Position numbers and translations under genes: made by a program. Below are positions 35,232 through 45,344 of a DNA stretch of 64,000 nucleotides, in pieces. The notes under the pieces were generated by a model. That model was given only the letters and a program-made list of their open reading frames with translations. It ran no database searches and was not told the DNA's origin. Origin of the DNA: Pseudomonas putida (lineage in GTDB: Bacteria; Pseudomonadota; Gammaproteobacteria; Pseudomonadales; Pseudomonadaceae); the NCBI RefSeq assembly GCF_001941965.1, contig NZ_MKZO01000008.1:62001-126000 (forward strand), in the 5' to 3' direction. Numbering within the stretch: position 1 is the first letter of the stretch; each line of letters starts with the position of its first letter.

Positions 35232-36209
35232 ATGGCCAAGCGTATCCAGTTCAACGAGCATGGCGGCCCCGAGGTTTTGACCCTCGTGGATTTCGAGCCC
35301 AAGGCGCCTGCGCCGGGCAATGTCCTTGTGCGTAACCACGCCATCGGTCTGAATTTCATCGATACCTATTTCCGCAGCGGCCTGTATGCGCCACCGAGCC
35401 TGCCGTCGGGCCTGGGTACCGAGGCGGCCGGTGTGGTCGAGGCCGTGGGCGAGGGTGTGAGCCGCTTCAAGGTCGGTGATCGCGTGGCCTACGCCGGCGG
35501 CCCGCTGGGTGCGTACAGCGAGCTGCATGAACTGCCGGCGGCCAACCTGGTGTCGCTGCCGCAAAGCGTCAGCTTCGAAGACGCGGCGGCGGTGATGCTC
35601 AAGGGCCTGACCGTGCAGTACCTGCTGCGCCAGACCTACGATGTGCAACCTGGCGAGATCATTCTGTTCCACGCCGCGGCGGGCGGCGTCGGGTCGCTGG
35701 CCTGCCAGTGGGCGAAGGCGATTGGCGCGAAGCTGATCGGTACCGTGAGTTCGGCGGAAAAGGCCGAGCGGGCCAAGGCCCTGGGTGCCTGGGCGACCAT
35801 CGACTACAGCCATGAAGACGTGGCCAAGCGCGTACTGGAACTGACCGACGGCAAGAAGTGCAAGGTGGTGTACGACGGCGTCGGGCAGGACACCTGGCTG
35901 ACCTCGCTGGATTGCCTGGCGCCGCGTGGCCTGATGGTCAGCTTCGGCAACGCCTCGGGTGCGGTGAGCGGGGTGAACCTGGGGATCCTGGCGCAGAAGG
36001 GCTCGCTGTACGTGACCCGGCCGACCCTGGCGAGCTATGCCAACAACGCCGAGAACACCCAGGCGATGGCCAACGAGCTGTTCGGGATGATCGCCAGTGG
36101 CAAGGTGAAGGTGGATATCCAGCAGCGCTATCCGCTGGCGGAGGCGGCTAAGGCGCAGAGCGAGCTGTCGGCGAGGAAGACGGTGGGGTCGACTGTTCTG
36201 ATTCCTTGA
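35232..36209 (+). CDS. qor: NADPH:quinone oxidoreductase (zeta-crystallin type)
   Basis: A 325-aa zinc-free medium-chain dehydrogenase: GLNFIDTYFRSGLY, HAAAGGVGSLACQWAK (NADPH loop) and PSGLGTEAAGVVEAVG. Reduces quinones one electron at a time in this family. CAGGAGAGAGCAG before the ATG. A REP pair follows. Confidence 0.93.
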   Translation: MAKRIQFNEHGGPEVLTLVDFEPKAPAPGNVLVRNHAIGLNFIDTYFRSGLYAPPSLPSGLGTEAAGVVEAVGEGVSRFKVGDRVAYAGGPLGAYSELHELPAANLVSLPQSVSFEDAAAVMLKGLTVQYLLRQTYDVQPGEIILFHAAAGGVGSLACQWAKAIGAKLIGTVSSAEKAERAKALGAWATIDYSHEDVAKRVLELTDGKKCKVVYDGVGQDTWLTSLDCLAPRGLMVSFGNASGAVSGVNLGILAQKGSLYVTRPTLASYANNAENTQAMANELFGMIASGKVKVDIQQRYPLAEAAKAQSELSARKTVGSTVLIP

Positions 36210-36225
36210 TTTTTTGTGGTGTGGC

Positions 36226-36312
36226 TGATGGCCTCATCGCTGGCAAGCCAGCTCCCACAGGTATGGCGTACACCGCTTACCCTGTGGGAGCTGGCTTGCC
36301 AGCGATAGGGCC
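36226..36312. repeat. REP inverted pair
   Basis: CTCATCGCTGGCAAGCCAGC and its complement between the convergent qor and tsaC genes. Confidence 0.85.
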
Positions 36313-36329
36313 ATCAGCCACACCAAAAA

Positions 36330-36887
36330 TCACCCGGCCCGAACCACCTCACCACTGGCCAGATCCCGAATCACACTCGGATTCTTCCTGCCCCCCAGCG
36401 CCCCACCGAGCACCAGGTCCAGCTGGCCATGGAAATACTGCTCCACCCGCAGCCGGCTCTTCGCCGCCGGACGCCCGGCCGGGTTGGCAGAGGTCGACAC
36501 AAGCGGCCCCACCAACGAACACAGGTCGCGCACCAGCGGATGATCACTGACCCGCAGGGCCACCGTGTCATGCACCCCGGTGATCCACTCCGGCAACAAC
36601 CCCTGATGCGGCACCAGCCAGGTATTCGGCCCCGGCCAGGTGGCACTCATGCGGTCGATCCACACATCCGGGAAGTCTTCGAAGAGGAAGTCGAACTGAC
36701 GGATATTGTCGGCGATCAGGATCAGCCCCTTGTTCACCGAGCGCGATTTCAGCGCCAGCAGGCGATCCACCGCCTCTTCGTTCCATGGGTCACAGCCCAG
36801 GCCCCAGACCGCTTCGGTCGGATAGGCAATCACCGCTCCGGCCCGGATTTCCCGCGCGGCTTGTAGCGCACGCCAACTGTTCACCAT
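36330..36887 (-). CDS. tsaC: Threonylcarbamoyl-AMP synthase
   Basis: A 185-aa YrdC/Sua5-domain enzyme in tRNA t6A synthesis. Motifs [27 protein letters not shown] and [11 protein letters not shown] mark the ATP/threonine site. The start at 36887 ([11 protein letters not shown]) has GGAGTGA upstream. Next to dprA on the same strand, as usual near oriC. Confidence 0.95.
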   Translation of the reverse strand: MVNSWRALQAAREIRAGAVIAYPTEAVWGLGCDPWNEEAVDRLLALKSRSVNKGLILIADNIRQFDFLFEDFPDVWIDRMSATWPGPNTWLVPHQGLLPEWITGVHDTVALRVSDHPLVRDLCSLVGPLVSTSANPAGRPAAKSRLRVEQYFHGQLDLVLGGALGGRKNPSVIRDLASGEVVRAG

Positions 36888-36924
36888 TTCTGTCACTCCG
36901 CTTCAAGGCTGGGGCGCAGTGTAC

Positions 36925-38022
36925 TTAGCCGGGACGGGCAAACCAACGTCCGGCTTCATTGCACACCCGGCCGTCCAGTTCCAGTTCTGTGAGCATAGCC
37001 AGCACCTTGGCCAATGGCTGGCCGCTGCTTCGGGCCAGGGCTTCGCTGGTCTGCGGCGCTGCGATCAACAGCGCCAGCAACGGATGGGCGGGTTTATCCA
37101 CAGGCGCCGGCGAGAGGTTCTGCCAGCCGCGCAGGCTTTCGAGGATCTGCTCGATGCTCTCCACCAGCAACGCGCCGTCGCGGATCAGCTGGTGACAGCC
37201 CTTGGCGCCGGGATGGTGGATCGAGCCGGGAATGGCGAACACCTCGCGCCCCTGTTCCGCCGCCAGCCGCGCCGTGATCAATGAGCCGCTGGCGAGGCTG
37301 GCCTCCACCACCAGCACACCCAGGGACAAACCGCTGATGATGCGATTGCGCCGGGGGAAGTTGGCCGGCTGCGGACCGGCATCCAGCGGAAACTCCGAGA
37401 CCAGCGCACTGCCGCTGTCGAGCATGCGCCGTGCCAGGGTGCGATGACGCTGTGGATAAAGTTTTTCCAGCCCGGTGCCGAGCACGCCGATGGTCGCACC
37501 ACCGGCATCCACGGCAGCCTGGTGCGCGGCGCCGTCGATGCCCAGCGCCAGCCCACTGGTGATGACGAAACCGGCCTGGGCCAGGCTGCGCGAAAAGGCG
37601 CCGGCGGTACCCAACGCCGGTGGCGTTGCACGGCGGCTGCCGATGATCGCCAGTTGCGGTTTATCCACAAGCGCGGGATTGCCGGCGACGAACAGCAGGG
37701 GCGGCGGATCCGGGATTTCTGCAAGCAAGGCGGGGTAGGCCGGATCGTCCCACATCAGCAAATGCTGGCCCGGCTGCTCTAGCCAGCGCATTGCAGCGCC
37801 AGCGCCATCTCGTACTTCGGCACAGCGCCGCGCCTCATGGGCCTCTTGTGGAAGGCCCAGCGCCAGCCACGCAGAAGCCGGCGCACTGAGCGCCGCCGAG
37901 GCACTGCCGAAGGCCTGTATCAATTTGAAAAAACGTTGCGCGCCGACTCCAGGCAAGCGCTGCAAGCGCAAACGCGCTTCCAGCTCGGCAGGCGGACAGG
38001 TGGGAAATTCAGCACAAGACAT
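36925..38022 (-). CDS. dprA: DNA-processing protein DprA
   Basis: A 365-aa protein that loads RecA on incoming single-stranded DNA. SAM-like N-terminus (RLQRLPGVGAQRFFKL), Rossmann core (AIIGSRRATPPALGTAGAF, SGLALGIDGAAHQAAV, FPRRNRIISGLSLGVLVVEA) and a C-terminal winged helix. The gene contains two DnaA boxes (37094 and 37661). In other pseudomonads a LysM-domain gene commonly lies between dprA and def; here only 197 bp separate them. Confidence 0.95.
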   Translation of the reverse strand: MSCAEFPTCPPAELEARLRLQRLPGVGAQRFFKLIQAFGSASAALSAPASAWLALGLPQEAHEARRCAEVRDGAGAAMRWLEQPGQHLLMWDDPAYPALLAEIPDPPPLLFVAGNPALVDKPQLAIIGSRRATPPALGTAGAFSRSLAQAGFVITSGLALGIDGAAHQAAVDAGGATIGVLGTGLEKLYPQRHRTLARRMLDSGSALVSEFPLDAGPQPANFPRRNRIISGLSLGVLVVEASLASGSLITARLAAEQGREVFAIPGSIHHPGAKGCHQLIRDGALLVESIEQILESLRGWQNLSPAPVDKPAHPLLALLIAAPQTSEALARSSGQPLAKVLAMLTELELDGRVCNEAGRWFARPG

Positions 38023-38219
38023 CAGACCATCCTTGATCTTTCGGCGGCCATCCACACTTCACAACCTGTGGATAACTCTGTTGATAATGCTTTGACAACT
38101 CGCGGCGAAAGCCGGGTTTTCAACCCCGGCCAACCTTTTCACAGGTGCCGAATCCGTGGAATCCCTTTATTATGTGCGTTCATGTTTGTCACCCATCGCA
38201 CAGTGCAGCTCATACGCCT

Positions 38220-38726
38220 ATGGCCATTCTGAACATCCTCGAATTCCCGGACCCGCGCCTTCGCACCCTCGCCAAACCGGTGACGGAAGTGGACGACGCC
38301 ATCCGCCAGTTGGTGGATGACATGTTTGAAACCATGTACGACGCACCTGGCATCGGCCTCGCCGCCACCCAGGTCAACGTGCACAAGCGCGTGGTGGTCA
38401 TGGACCTCAGCGAAGATCGCAGCGAGCCGCGGGTGTTCATCAACCCCGAGCTGGAAGAACTGACCCATGACATGGGCCAGTACCAGGAAGGCTGCCTGTC
38501 GGTGCCGGGCTTCTACGAGAACGTCGACCGTCCGCTGCAAGTCCGGGTCAAGGCCCTGGACCGCGACGGCAAGCCCTACGAGCTGATCGCCGAAGGCCTG
38601 CTGGCCGTGTGCATCCAGCACGAGTGCGACCACCTCAACGGCAAGCTGTTCGTCGACTACCTGTCCACGCTCAAACGCGACCGCATCAAGAAGAAGCTGG
38701 AAAAGCAGCACCGCCAGCAAGCTTGA
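38220..38726 (+). CDS. def: Peptide deformylase
   Basis: A 168-aa metalloenzyme removing the formyl group from new proteins. All three motifs are intact: [16 protein letters not shown] and [10 protein letters not shown]. The start at 38220 is [16 protein letters not shown]. Upstream is a DnaA box at 38067-38075. It leads the def-fmt-rsmB-trkA block. Confidence 0.97.
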   Translation: MAILNILEFPDPRLRTLAKPVTEVDDAIRQLVDDMFETMYDAPGIGLAATQVNVHKRVVVMDLSEDRSEPRVFINPELEELTHDMGQYQEGCLSVPGFYENVDRPLQVRVKALDRDGKPYELIAEGLLAVCIQHECDHLNGKLFVDYLSTLKRDRIKKKLEKQHRQQA

Positions 38727-38742
38727 TCCTCCTCACTCCTGA

Positions 38743-38766
38743 AGGCTTGCTCCGGCAAGCCTTTTT
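38743..38766 (+). terminator. Hairpin between def and fmt
   Basis: AGGCTTGC-TCCG-GCAAGCCT followed by five T. It may be a partial terminator, since fmt follows directly and is usually co-transcribed with def. Confidence 0.7.
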
Positions 38767-38784
38767 CTTTTAAGCGAGAACTGC

Positions 38785-39717
38785 ATGCGCATCGTCTTCG
38801 CGGGCACCCCCGAGTTCGCCGCCGAACACCTCAAGGCCCTGCTGGCCAGCCAGCACGAAATCATCGCCGTCTACACCCAGCCGGACCGCCCGGCCGGTCG
38901 CGGACAGAAACTGATGCCGAGCCCGGTCAAGCAACTGGCTGTGGATAACGGCATCCCGGTGCTGCAACCGCCGACCCTGCGCAATGCCGAGGCCCAGGCC
39001 GAACTGGCCGCGCTGCAGCCGGACCTGATGGTGGTGGTGGCCTACGGCCTGATCCTCCCGCAAGTGGTGCTGGATATTCCGAAACTCGGCTGCATCAACA
39101 GCCACGCCTCGCTGCTGCCGCGCTGGCGCGGTGCGGCGCCGATCCAGCGCGCCGTGCAGGCGGGCGATGCCGAGAGCGGGGTGACCGTGATGCGCATGGA
39201 AGCCGGGCTGGATACCGGGCCGATGCTGCTCAAGGTCAGCACCCCGATCAGCATCGAAGACACCGGCGGCACCCTGCATGACCGCCTTGCCGAACTCGGC
39301 CCGCCCGCCGTGCTGGAAGCCATCGCCGGCCTCGACGCTGGCACCCTGCCCGGCGAAGTGCAGGACGATACCCTGGCGACTTATGCACACAAGCTGAACA
39401 AGGACGAAGCGCGCATCGACTGGAGCCGCCCGGCCGACGAGCTGGAGCGCCTGGTGCGTGCCTTCAACCCGTGGCCGATCTGCCACAGCACCCTCGACGG
39501 CGAAGCCCTCAAGGTGCTGGCCGCCAAGCCTGCCGAAGGGCAGGGCACCCCGGGTGAAATCCTCTCCGCGAGCAAGGACGGCCTGATCGTCGCCTGCGGC
39601 GAAGGCGCCCTGTGCCTGACCCGCCTGCAACTGCCCGGCGGCAAGGCCCTGAACTTCAGCGACCTGTTCAACAGCCGTCGCGAGAAGTTCGCCAGCGGCA
39701 CGGTGCTCGGCCAATGA
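38785..39717 (+). CDS. fmt: Methionyl-tRNA formyltransferase
   Basis: A 310-aa enzyme formylating initiator Met-tRNA. Start [16 protein letters not shown], formyl-folate site [20 protein letters not shown] (catalytic Asn/His/Asp set with the later TGPMLL region), and a C-terminal OB fold. Overlaps rsmB by ATGA. A DnaA box lies inside at 38940-38948. Confidence 0.97.
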   Translation: MRIVFAGTPEFAAEHLKALLASQHEIIAVYTQPDRPAGRGQKLMPSPVKQLAVDNGIPVLQPPTLRNAEAQAELAALQPDLMVVVAYGLILPQVVLDIPKLGCINSHASLLPRWRGAAPIQRAVQAGDAESGVTVMRMEAGLDTGPMLLKVSTPISIEDTGGTLHDRLAELGPPAVLEAIAGLDAGTLPGEVQDDTLATYAHKLNKDEARIDWSRPADELERLVRAFNPWPICHSTLDGEALKVLAAKPAEGQGTPGEILSASKDGLIVACGEGALCLTRLQLPGGKALNFSDLFNSRREKFASGTVLGQ

Positions 39718-41024
39718 ACCCGCGTCTGGCTGCCGCCCGCGCCCTTGCCGCCGTGCTCAGCGGCAAGGCTTCGCTGAACAGTTCCCTGCCAGCACAACTG
39801 GACAAGGTCGAGGCCCGCGATCGCGGCCTGACCCAGGACCTCGCCTTCGGTACCGCACGCTGGCAGCCACGCCTGTCGGCCCTGGCCGAGCGCCTGTTGC
39901 AGAAGCCGTTCAAGAGCGCCGACGCCGATGTGAATGCGCTGATGCTGGTCGGCCTGTACCAACTGTTCTACACCCGCGTGCCGGAACACGCCGCCATCGG
40001 CGAGACCGTGGGCTGTGCCGACAAGCTGAAGAAGCCGTGGGCCAAGGGCCTGCTCAACGCCGTGCTGCGCCGTGCGCAACGGGAAGGGCAGGAGCTCTTC
40101 GCCGAGCTGGAACGCGACCCGGTGGTGCGCACCGCCCACCCGCGCTGGCTGCAGAAATCGCTCAAGGCCTTCTGGCCGGAACAGTGGGAAGCCATCTGCG
40201 CCGCCAACAACGCCCACCCGCCGATGATCCTGCGGGTCAACCGCCGCCATCACAGCCGCGACGCCTACCTCGGCCTGCTGGGTGAAGCCGGCATAGTGGC
40301 CGCACCGTGCCAGTTCAGCCGCGACGGCATCGTCCTCGCCGAAGCCTGCGACGTGCGCAACCTGCCCGGTTTCGACCAGGGCTGGATCAGCGTGCAGGAC
40401 GAAGCCGCGCAACTGGCCGCCGACCTGCTCGAACTGGCCCCCGGTCAACGGGTGCTGGACGCCTGCTGCGCTCCCGGCGGCAAGACCTGCCACCTGCTCG
40501 AAGCCGAAGACAAGCTGGCCGGCGTGGTCGCCATCGACCTCGAAGCCAAGCGCCTGACCCGTGTGCGCGAGAACCTCGACCGTCTCGGCCTCGACGCCCA
40601 GCTGATCGCCTGCGACGCGCGCGATACTGCCAGCTGGTGGGACGGCAAGGGCTTCCAGCGCATCCTGCTGGATGCACCGTGCTCGGCCACCGGCGTGATC
40701 CGCCGTCACCCGGACATCAAGCTGACCCGCCAGGCCGACGATATCGCCGCCCTCGCCAGCCTCCAGGGCGAGCTGCTCGACGCCCTGTGGCCGACCCTCG
40801 AAGTCGGCGGCATGCTGCTCTACGCCACCTGCTCGACCCTGCCCACGGAAAACACCGAGGTGATCGCGGCCTTCCTCGACCGCACCCCCGGCGCCCGCGA
40901 GCTGGACCTGGCCACCGACGCCGGCATCCGCCAGCCCCACGGTCGCCAGTTGCTCGCCCAGGAAGGCGGGCATGACGGTTTCTACTACGCCAAGCTGATC
41001 AAGATCGCCGCCGCGCGCGGTTAA
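39714..41024 (+). CDS. rsmB: 16S rRNA m5C967 methyltransferase
   Basis: A 436-aa protein: N-terminal NusB-like RNA-binding domain ([18 protein letters not shown]) and C-terminal NSUN methyltransferase with SAM loop [32 protein letters not shown] and catalytic Cys in [13 protein letters not shown]. Start by ATGA overlap with fmt. Confidence 0.96.
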   Translation: MNPRLAAARALAAVLSGKASLNSSLPAQLDKVEARDRGLTQDLAFGTARWQPRLSALAERLLQKPFKSADADVNALMLVGLYQLFYTRVPEHAAIGETVGCADKLKKPWAKGLLNAVLRRAQREGQELFAELERDPVVRTAHPRWLQKSLKAFWPEQWEAICAANNAHPPMILRVNRRHHSRDAYLGLLGEAGIVAAPCQFSRDGIVLAEACDVRNLPGFDQGWISVQDEAAQLAADLLELAPGQRVLDACCAPGGKTCHLLEAEDKLAGVVAIDLEAKRLTRVRENLDRLGLDAQLIACDARDTASWWDGKGFQRILLDAPCSATGVIRRHPDIKLTRQADDIAALASLQGELLDALWPTLEVGGMLLYATCSTLPTENTEVIAAFLDRTPGARELDLATDAGIRQPHGRQLLAQEGGHDGFYYAKLIKIAAARG

Positions 41025-41048
41025 CAGGAATAGGGAAGGGGACAGCGG

Positions 41049-42422
41049 ATGAAGATCATCATCCTCGGCGCGGGGCAGGTCGGCGGCACGCTGGCCGAGC
41101 ACCTGGCCAGCGAAGCCAACGACATCACCGTGGTCGATACCGATGGCGACCGCCTGCGTGACCTGGGCGACCGCCTGGATATCCGCACCGTCCAGGGCCG
41201 CGGCTCGTTCCCGACCATCCTCCGCCAGGCGGGCGCCGACGACGCCGACATGCTGGTAGCGGTGACCAACAGCGACGAGACCAACATGGTCGCCTGCCAG
41301 GTCGCCTATACGTTGTTCCATACGCCGACCAAGATCGCCCGGGTGCGCGAGTCGGCCTACCTGACCCGCGCCGGCCTGTTCGACAACGAAGCCATTCCGG
41401 TGGACGTGCTGATCAGCCCGGAACAGGTGGTCACCCACTACATCAAGCGCCTGATCGAACACCCCGGCGCCCTGCAGGTGATCGACTTCGCCGAGGGCAA
41501 GGCCCAGTTGGTGGCGGTCAAGGCGTACTACGGCGGGCCGCTGGTGGGCCAGCAACTGCGCCAGATCCGCGCGCACATGCCCAACGTGGATACCCGGGTG
41601 GCGGCGATCTTCCGCCGTGACCGGCCGATCCTGCCGCAGGGCGATACAGTGATCGAGGCGGACGACGAAGTGTTCTTCATCGCCGCCAAGGCCGATATCC
41701 GCGCGGTGATGGGTGAGCTGCGACGGATCGACGAGGGCAACAAGCGCGTGGTCATCGCCGGTGGCGGGCAGATCGGCGAGCGCCTGGCCGAGGCCATCGA
41801 AAGCCGCTACCAGGTGAAGATCATCGAGATGAGCCCGGCGCGTTGCCGCTACCTCTCGGACACCCTCGACAGCACCGTGGTCCTCCAGGGCAGCGCCTCG
41901 GACCGCGACCTGCTGCTGGAAGAGAACATCGCCGACGCCGACATCTTCCTGGCCCTGACCAACGACGACGAGGCCAACATCATGTCCTCGCTGCTGGCCA
42001 AGCGCCTGGGCGCGCGCAAGGTGATGACCATCATCAACAACCCGGCCTATGTCGACCTGGTGCAGGGCGGCGAGATCGATATCGCCATCAGCCCGCAGTT
42101 GGCGACCATCGGCACCCTGCTGACCCACGTCCGGCGTGGCGATATCGTCAGCGTGCACTCGCTGCGCCGGGGTGCGGCGGAGGCGATCGAGGCGATTGCC
42201 CATGGTGACTCGAAGTCGAGCAAGGTGGTGGGCAAGGCCATCGAGGACATCAACCTGCCGCCGGGCACCACCATCGGCGCGATCATCCGTGACGAGGAAG
42301 TGCTGATCGCCCACGACGACACGGTGATCCGCACGGGTGACCATGTGATCCTGTTCGTTGTGGACAAGAAGTACATCCGCGATGTGGAAAAGCTGTTCCA
42401 CGTCGGCCTGACTTTCTTCTAA
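41049..42422 (+). CDS. trkA: Trk potassium-uptake regulatory protein
   Basis: A 457-aa peripheral membrane protein with two RCK units, each a Rossmann NAD site ([32 protein letters not shown]) followed by a TrkA-C domain. Gates the TrkH/TrkG channel. 24 bp after rsmB. Confidence 0.97.
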   Translation: MKIIILGAGQVGGTLAEHLASEANDITVVDTDGDRLRDLGDRLDIRTVQGRGSFPTILRQAGADDADMLVAVTNSDETNMVACQVAYTLFHTPTKIARVRESAYLTRAGLFDNEAIPVDVLISPEQVVTHYIKRLIEHPGALQVIDFAEGKAQLVAVKAYYGGPLVGQQLRQIRAHMPNVDTRVAAIFRRDRPILPQGDTVIEADDEVFFIAAKADIRAVMGELRRIDEGNKRVVIAGGGQIGERLAEAIESRYQVKIIEMSPARCRYLSDTLDSTVVLQGSASDRDLLLEENIADADIFLALTNDDEANIMSSLLAKRLGARKVMTIINNPAYVDLVQGGEIDIAISPQLATIGTLLTHVRRGDIVSVHSLRRGAAEAIEAIAHGDSKSSKVVGKAIEDINLPPGTTIGAIIRDEEVLIAHDDTVIRTGDHVILFVVDKKYIRDVEKLFHVGLTFF

Positions 42423-42433
42423 GGAGCGACACC

Positions 42434-42748
42434 GTGCGCGAATCGCTGGAAAAGATGCTGGCCAAGGGTGTGGATAACGCCCTGCTGCGCTTTGGCCTGG
42501 GCAAGTCGTGGCTGGATCAGGGCAATGGCGCGGAAGCGGCGGTGCATCTGGCGCGGTGTGTGGAACTGGACCCGAAGTACTCGGCGGCGTGGAAGCTGCT
42601 GGGCAAGGCCTGGGTGGCGGCTGGGGATAACTCGGCGGCGCGGGAGGCCTGGGAGCGGGGCATCGCGGCGGCGCAGGCTCATGGGGACAAGCAGGCGGAG
42701 AAGGAGATGGTGGTGTTTTTGAAGAAGCTGGACAAAGCCGGCAATTGA
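42434..42748 (+). CDS. Small TPR-repeat protein
   Basis: A 104-aa cytoplasmic protein with about two tetratricopeptide units (LRFGLGKSWLDQGNGAEAAVH, SAAWKLLGKAWVAAGDNSAA). GTG start at 42434 with AAGGAG upstream. Probably binds a partner protein; role unknown. Last gene of the trkA block; a DnaA box overlaps codons 12-14. A REP pair follows. Confidence 0.85.
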   Translation: MRESLEKMLAKGVDNALLRFGLGKSWLDQGNGAEAAVHLARCVELDPKYSAAWKLLGKAWVAAGDNSAAREAWERGIAAAQAHGDKQAEKEMVVFLKKLDKAGN

Positions 42749-42756
42749 GTTGAATT

Positions 42757-42833
42757 CATCGCTGGCAAGCCAGCTCCCACAGGATCGGCGGCGCACGCGA
42801 AACCTGTGGGAGCTGGCTTGCCAGCGATAGGGC
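42757..42833. repeat. REP inverted pair
   Basis: ATCGCTGGCAAGCCAGCTCC and its complement between convergent genes. Confidence 0.85.
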
Positions 42834-42835
42834 CC

Positions 42836-43723
42836 TCAATACCAGCGAGCCTCTCCAGCCGGCCGCTTCTTGAAGCGCTTCATGCTCCACATGTACTGGC
42901 TCGGATAGGCCCGCACATACTTTTCCACAACCTGGCTCATCGCCGCTGCCGAGGTCTCGGTATCGGTGCTGTACATCGCATCAGGCGCCGCTTCGAGAAT
43001 CACCTTGAAACCACTGCCATCCGGCAGCCGCAGGGCATGCAGGAACACCCCCACCGCCTTGCCCCCGGCCAGCATGTTCGGCACGAACTTGCTGGTCAGC
43101 GCCCTGGTCCCGAGGAACGGCACGAAGATCCCCGCCGACTCGGCCGGCTCCGGATCCGCCGGAATCCCCACCTGACCGCCTTTGCGCACTTCCTTGATGA
43201 TGCTCAGGATGCCTTCCTTGGTCGAAGGCGCGACGCGGTTGCCCAGCTGCACCCGCTGCTCGCGCAGCAAGTCATCCACAGCCTTCAACTTCGGCGGCCG
43301 GTAGAAAATGATCGGTTTGCACTGGCTGCAATAGAAATGGTTGAGCACTTCCCAGTTGCCCAGGTGGCTGGTGATGCCCACCACGCCCTTGCCCGAGGCC
43401 AGGGCTTCGTGCAGCACTTCCAGGCCCTCGACTTCACGCACCAGGTCGATCGACTTCTGCGCCGGCCAGATCCAGGCACAGGCGCTTTCGGTAAAGGACT
43501 TGCCGATATCCATCAGCGCGCGGCCCACCAGCTTCTCGCGTTCGACCGGGTCCATCTCCGGGAAGCACTTGGCCAGGTTGATGCGTACCACCTCGCGGGA
43601 GCTGTTCGGGACTTTCCACATGATCCAGCCGATGGCCGCGCCGACGCGCTGCACCGCGCCCCACGGCAGCTTGGCAAACAGTCGCAACGCCCCGACCATC
43701 AAGGCGCCCTTGAATTTATCCAC
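42836..43723 (-). CDS. Lipid A late acyltransferase (LpxL/HtrB family)
   Basis: A 295-aa inner-membrane acyltransferase adding a lauroyl chain to lipid A. Active motif H-x4-(D/E) in GITSHLGNWEVLNHF, with GVFLHALRLPDGSGF and the family N-terminus. GTG start with GGAGGAA upstream; the start codon overlaps a DnaA box. P. aeruginosa PA0011 is the counterpart. Confidence 0.92.
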   Translation of the reverse strand: MDKFKGALMVGALRLFAKLPWGAVQRVGAAIGWIMWKVPNSSREVVRINLAKCFPEMDPVEREKLVGRALMDIGKSFTESACAWIWPAQKSIDLVREVEGLEVLHEALASGKGVVGITSHLGNWEVLNHFYCSQCKPIIFYRPPKLKAVDDLLREQRVQLGNRVAPSTKEGILSIIKEVRKGGQVGIPADPEPAESAGIFVPFLGTRALTSKFVPNMLAGGKAVGVFLHALRLPDGSGFKVILEAAPDAMYSTDTETSAAAMSQVVEKYVRAYPSQYMWSMKRFKKRPAGEARWY

Positions 43724-43762
43724 AGGCAGGTTCCTCCATACACAAGCCGGGCATTGTAACCG

Positions 43763-44314
43763 TCAGCGCAGCAGGGCGGCGTATCGATCGCAATCAGTGG
43801 TGTGGTCCATGACCATGCCGGTGGCCTGCATGAAGGCATAACAGATGGTCGGGCCAACGAAAGTGAAGCCGGCTTTCTGCAAGGCCTTGCTCATGGCCTT
43901 GGCCTCATCGGTGACCGCCGGCACCTCGCCACGGCCGGCGAAATGATTGACCTTCGGCTGCCCGCCGACGAAGGACCAGAGCAGCGCCGCCGGGTCTTCC
44001 AGCGCCAGCCAGGCCCGGGCATTGCGCCGGGCGGCATTGAGCTTGAGGCGGTTGCGGATGATGCCCGGATCGAGCATGCGCTCCTCGATTTCCTCGTCGG
44101 TCATCTCGGCCAGCCGGTGCGGATCGAAGCCGAACAGCACCTCCCGGTAACGCTGGCGTTTCTTCAAGACGGTGATCCATGAAAGGCCGGCCTGGAACCC
44201 TTCGAGCAAAAGCATCTCGAATAGCTGCCCCGCGTCGCGCTGCGGCGTGCCCCACTCGTGGTCGTGATAAGCCTGGTACAGCGGATCGTCGGTACACCAA
44301 AAGCATCGTGGCAT
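43763..44314 (-). CDS. tag: 3-methyladenine DNA glycosylase I
   Basis: A 183-aa base-excision enzyme. Start MPRCFWCTDDPLYQAYHDHEWG, catalytic region LLLEGFQAGLSWITVLKKR, zinc ligands Cys4, His17 and the late Cys/His pair. Divergent from glyQ. Confidence 0.95.
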   Translation of the reverse strand: MPRCFWCTDDPLYQAYHDHEWGTPQRDAGQLFEMLLLEGFQAGLSWITVLKKRQRYREVLFGFDPHRLAEMTDEEIEERMLDPGIIRNRLKLNAARRNARAWLALEDPAALLWSFVGGQPKVNHFAGRGEVPAVTDEAKAMSKALQKAGFTFVGPTICYAFMQATGMVMDHTTDCDRYAALLR

Positions 44315-44396
44315 AAAGCACCATGGGTAGAGGCCGGGGCGAATCGGGTTATACTCCCGCTCTTTATATTCGCAGCCCTAGAAACAGGTGAATTTC

Positions 44397-45344
44397 GTGA
44401 GCCAGCCTACGCCAGCCGTGCGTACCTTCCAAGACTTGATCCTCGCGCTCCAGCAGTACTGGGCCGAGCAAGGTTGTGTGGTGCTTCAGCCCTACGATAT
44501 GGAAGTGGGCGCCGGCACTTTTCATACCGCCACGTTTCTGCGCGCCGTAGGCCCTGAAACCTGGAACGCCGCCTATGTCCAGCCAAGCCGTCGCCCGGGC
44601 GATGGTCGCTACGGCGAAAACCCCAACCGCCTGCAGCACTACTACCAGTTCCAGGTGGTCCTGAAGCCGAACCCGGCGAACTTCCAGGAGCTGTACCTGG
44701 GCTCGCTGAAGGCCATCGGCCTCGACCCGCTGGTGCACGACGTGCGTTTCGTCGAAGACAACTGGGAATCGCCGACCCTCGGCGCCTGGGGTCTGGGTTG
44801 GGAAATCTGGCTCAACGGCATGGAAGTCACCCAGTTCACCTACTTCCAGCAGGTCGGCGGCATCGAGTGCCTGCCGGTCACCGGCGAGATCACCTACGGT
44901 CTCGAGCGCCTGGCCATGTACCTGCAGGGCGTCGACTCGGTCTATGACCTGGTCTGGACCGACGGTCCGTTCGGCAAGGTCACCTACGGCGACGTGTTCC
45001 ACCAGAACGAGGTGGAGCAGTCGACCTACAACTTCGAGCACGCCAACGTCGAGAAGCTGTTCGAACTGTTCGACTTCTACGAAAGCGAAGCGAACCGCCT
45101 GATCGAGCTGGAACTGCCGCTGCCGACCTACGAAATGGTCCTCAAGGCCTCGCACACCTTCAACCTGCTGGACGCCCGCCGGGCCATCTCGGTGACCGAG
45201 CGCCAGCGCTACATCCTGCGCGTGCGCACCCTGGCCCGGGCCGTTGCCCAGAGCTACCTGCAAGCCCGTGCCCGTCTCGGCTTCCCGATGGCGACCCCTG
45301 AATTGCGTGACGAAGTGTTGGCCAAGCTGGAGGCTGCGGAATGA
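44397..45344 (+). CDS. glyQ: Glycyl-tRNA synthetase alpha chain
   Basis: A 315-aa class II synthetase catalytic subunit: [62 protein letters not shown] at 44397 ([11 protein letters not shown]) with CAGGTGAA five bases upstream is preferred to the GTG at 44388. Overlaps glyS by ATGA for coupled synthesis of the tetramer. Confidence 0.97.
   Translation: MSQPTPAVRTFQDLILALQQYWAEQGCVVLQPYDMEVGAGTFHTATFLRAVGPETWNAAYVQPSRRPGDGRYGENPNRLQHYYQFQVVLKPNPANFQELYLGSLKAIGLDPLVHDVRFVEDNWESPTLGAWGLGWEIWLNGMEVTQFTYFQQVGGIECLPVTGEITYGLERLAMYLQGVDSVYDLVWTDGPFGKVTYGDVFHQNEVEQSTYNFEHANVEKLFELFDFYESEANRLIELELPLPTYEMVLKASHTFNLLDARRAISVTERQRYILRVRTLARAVAQSYLQARARLGFPMATPELRDEVLAKLEAAE

Noticed and set aside
39381..42401. 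A 1006-codon open frame on the minus strand opposite fmt, rsmB and trkA
   Set aside because: It is the antisense of three certain genes; its His/Gln/Gly-rich translation is the usual product of high-GC codon bias.
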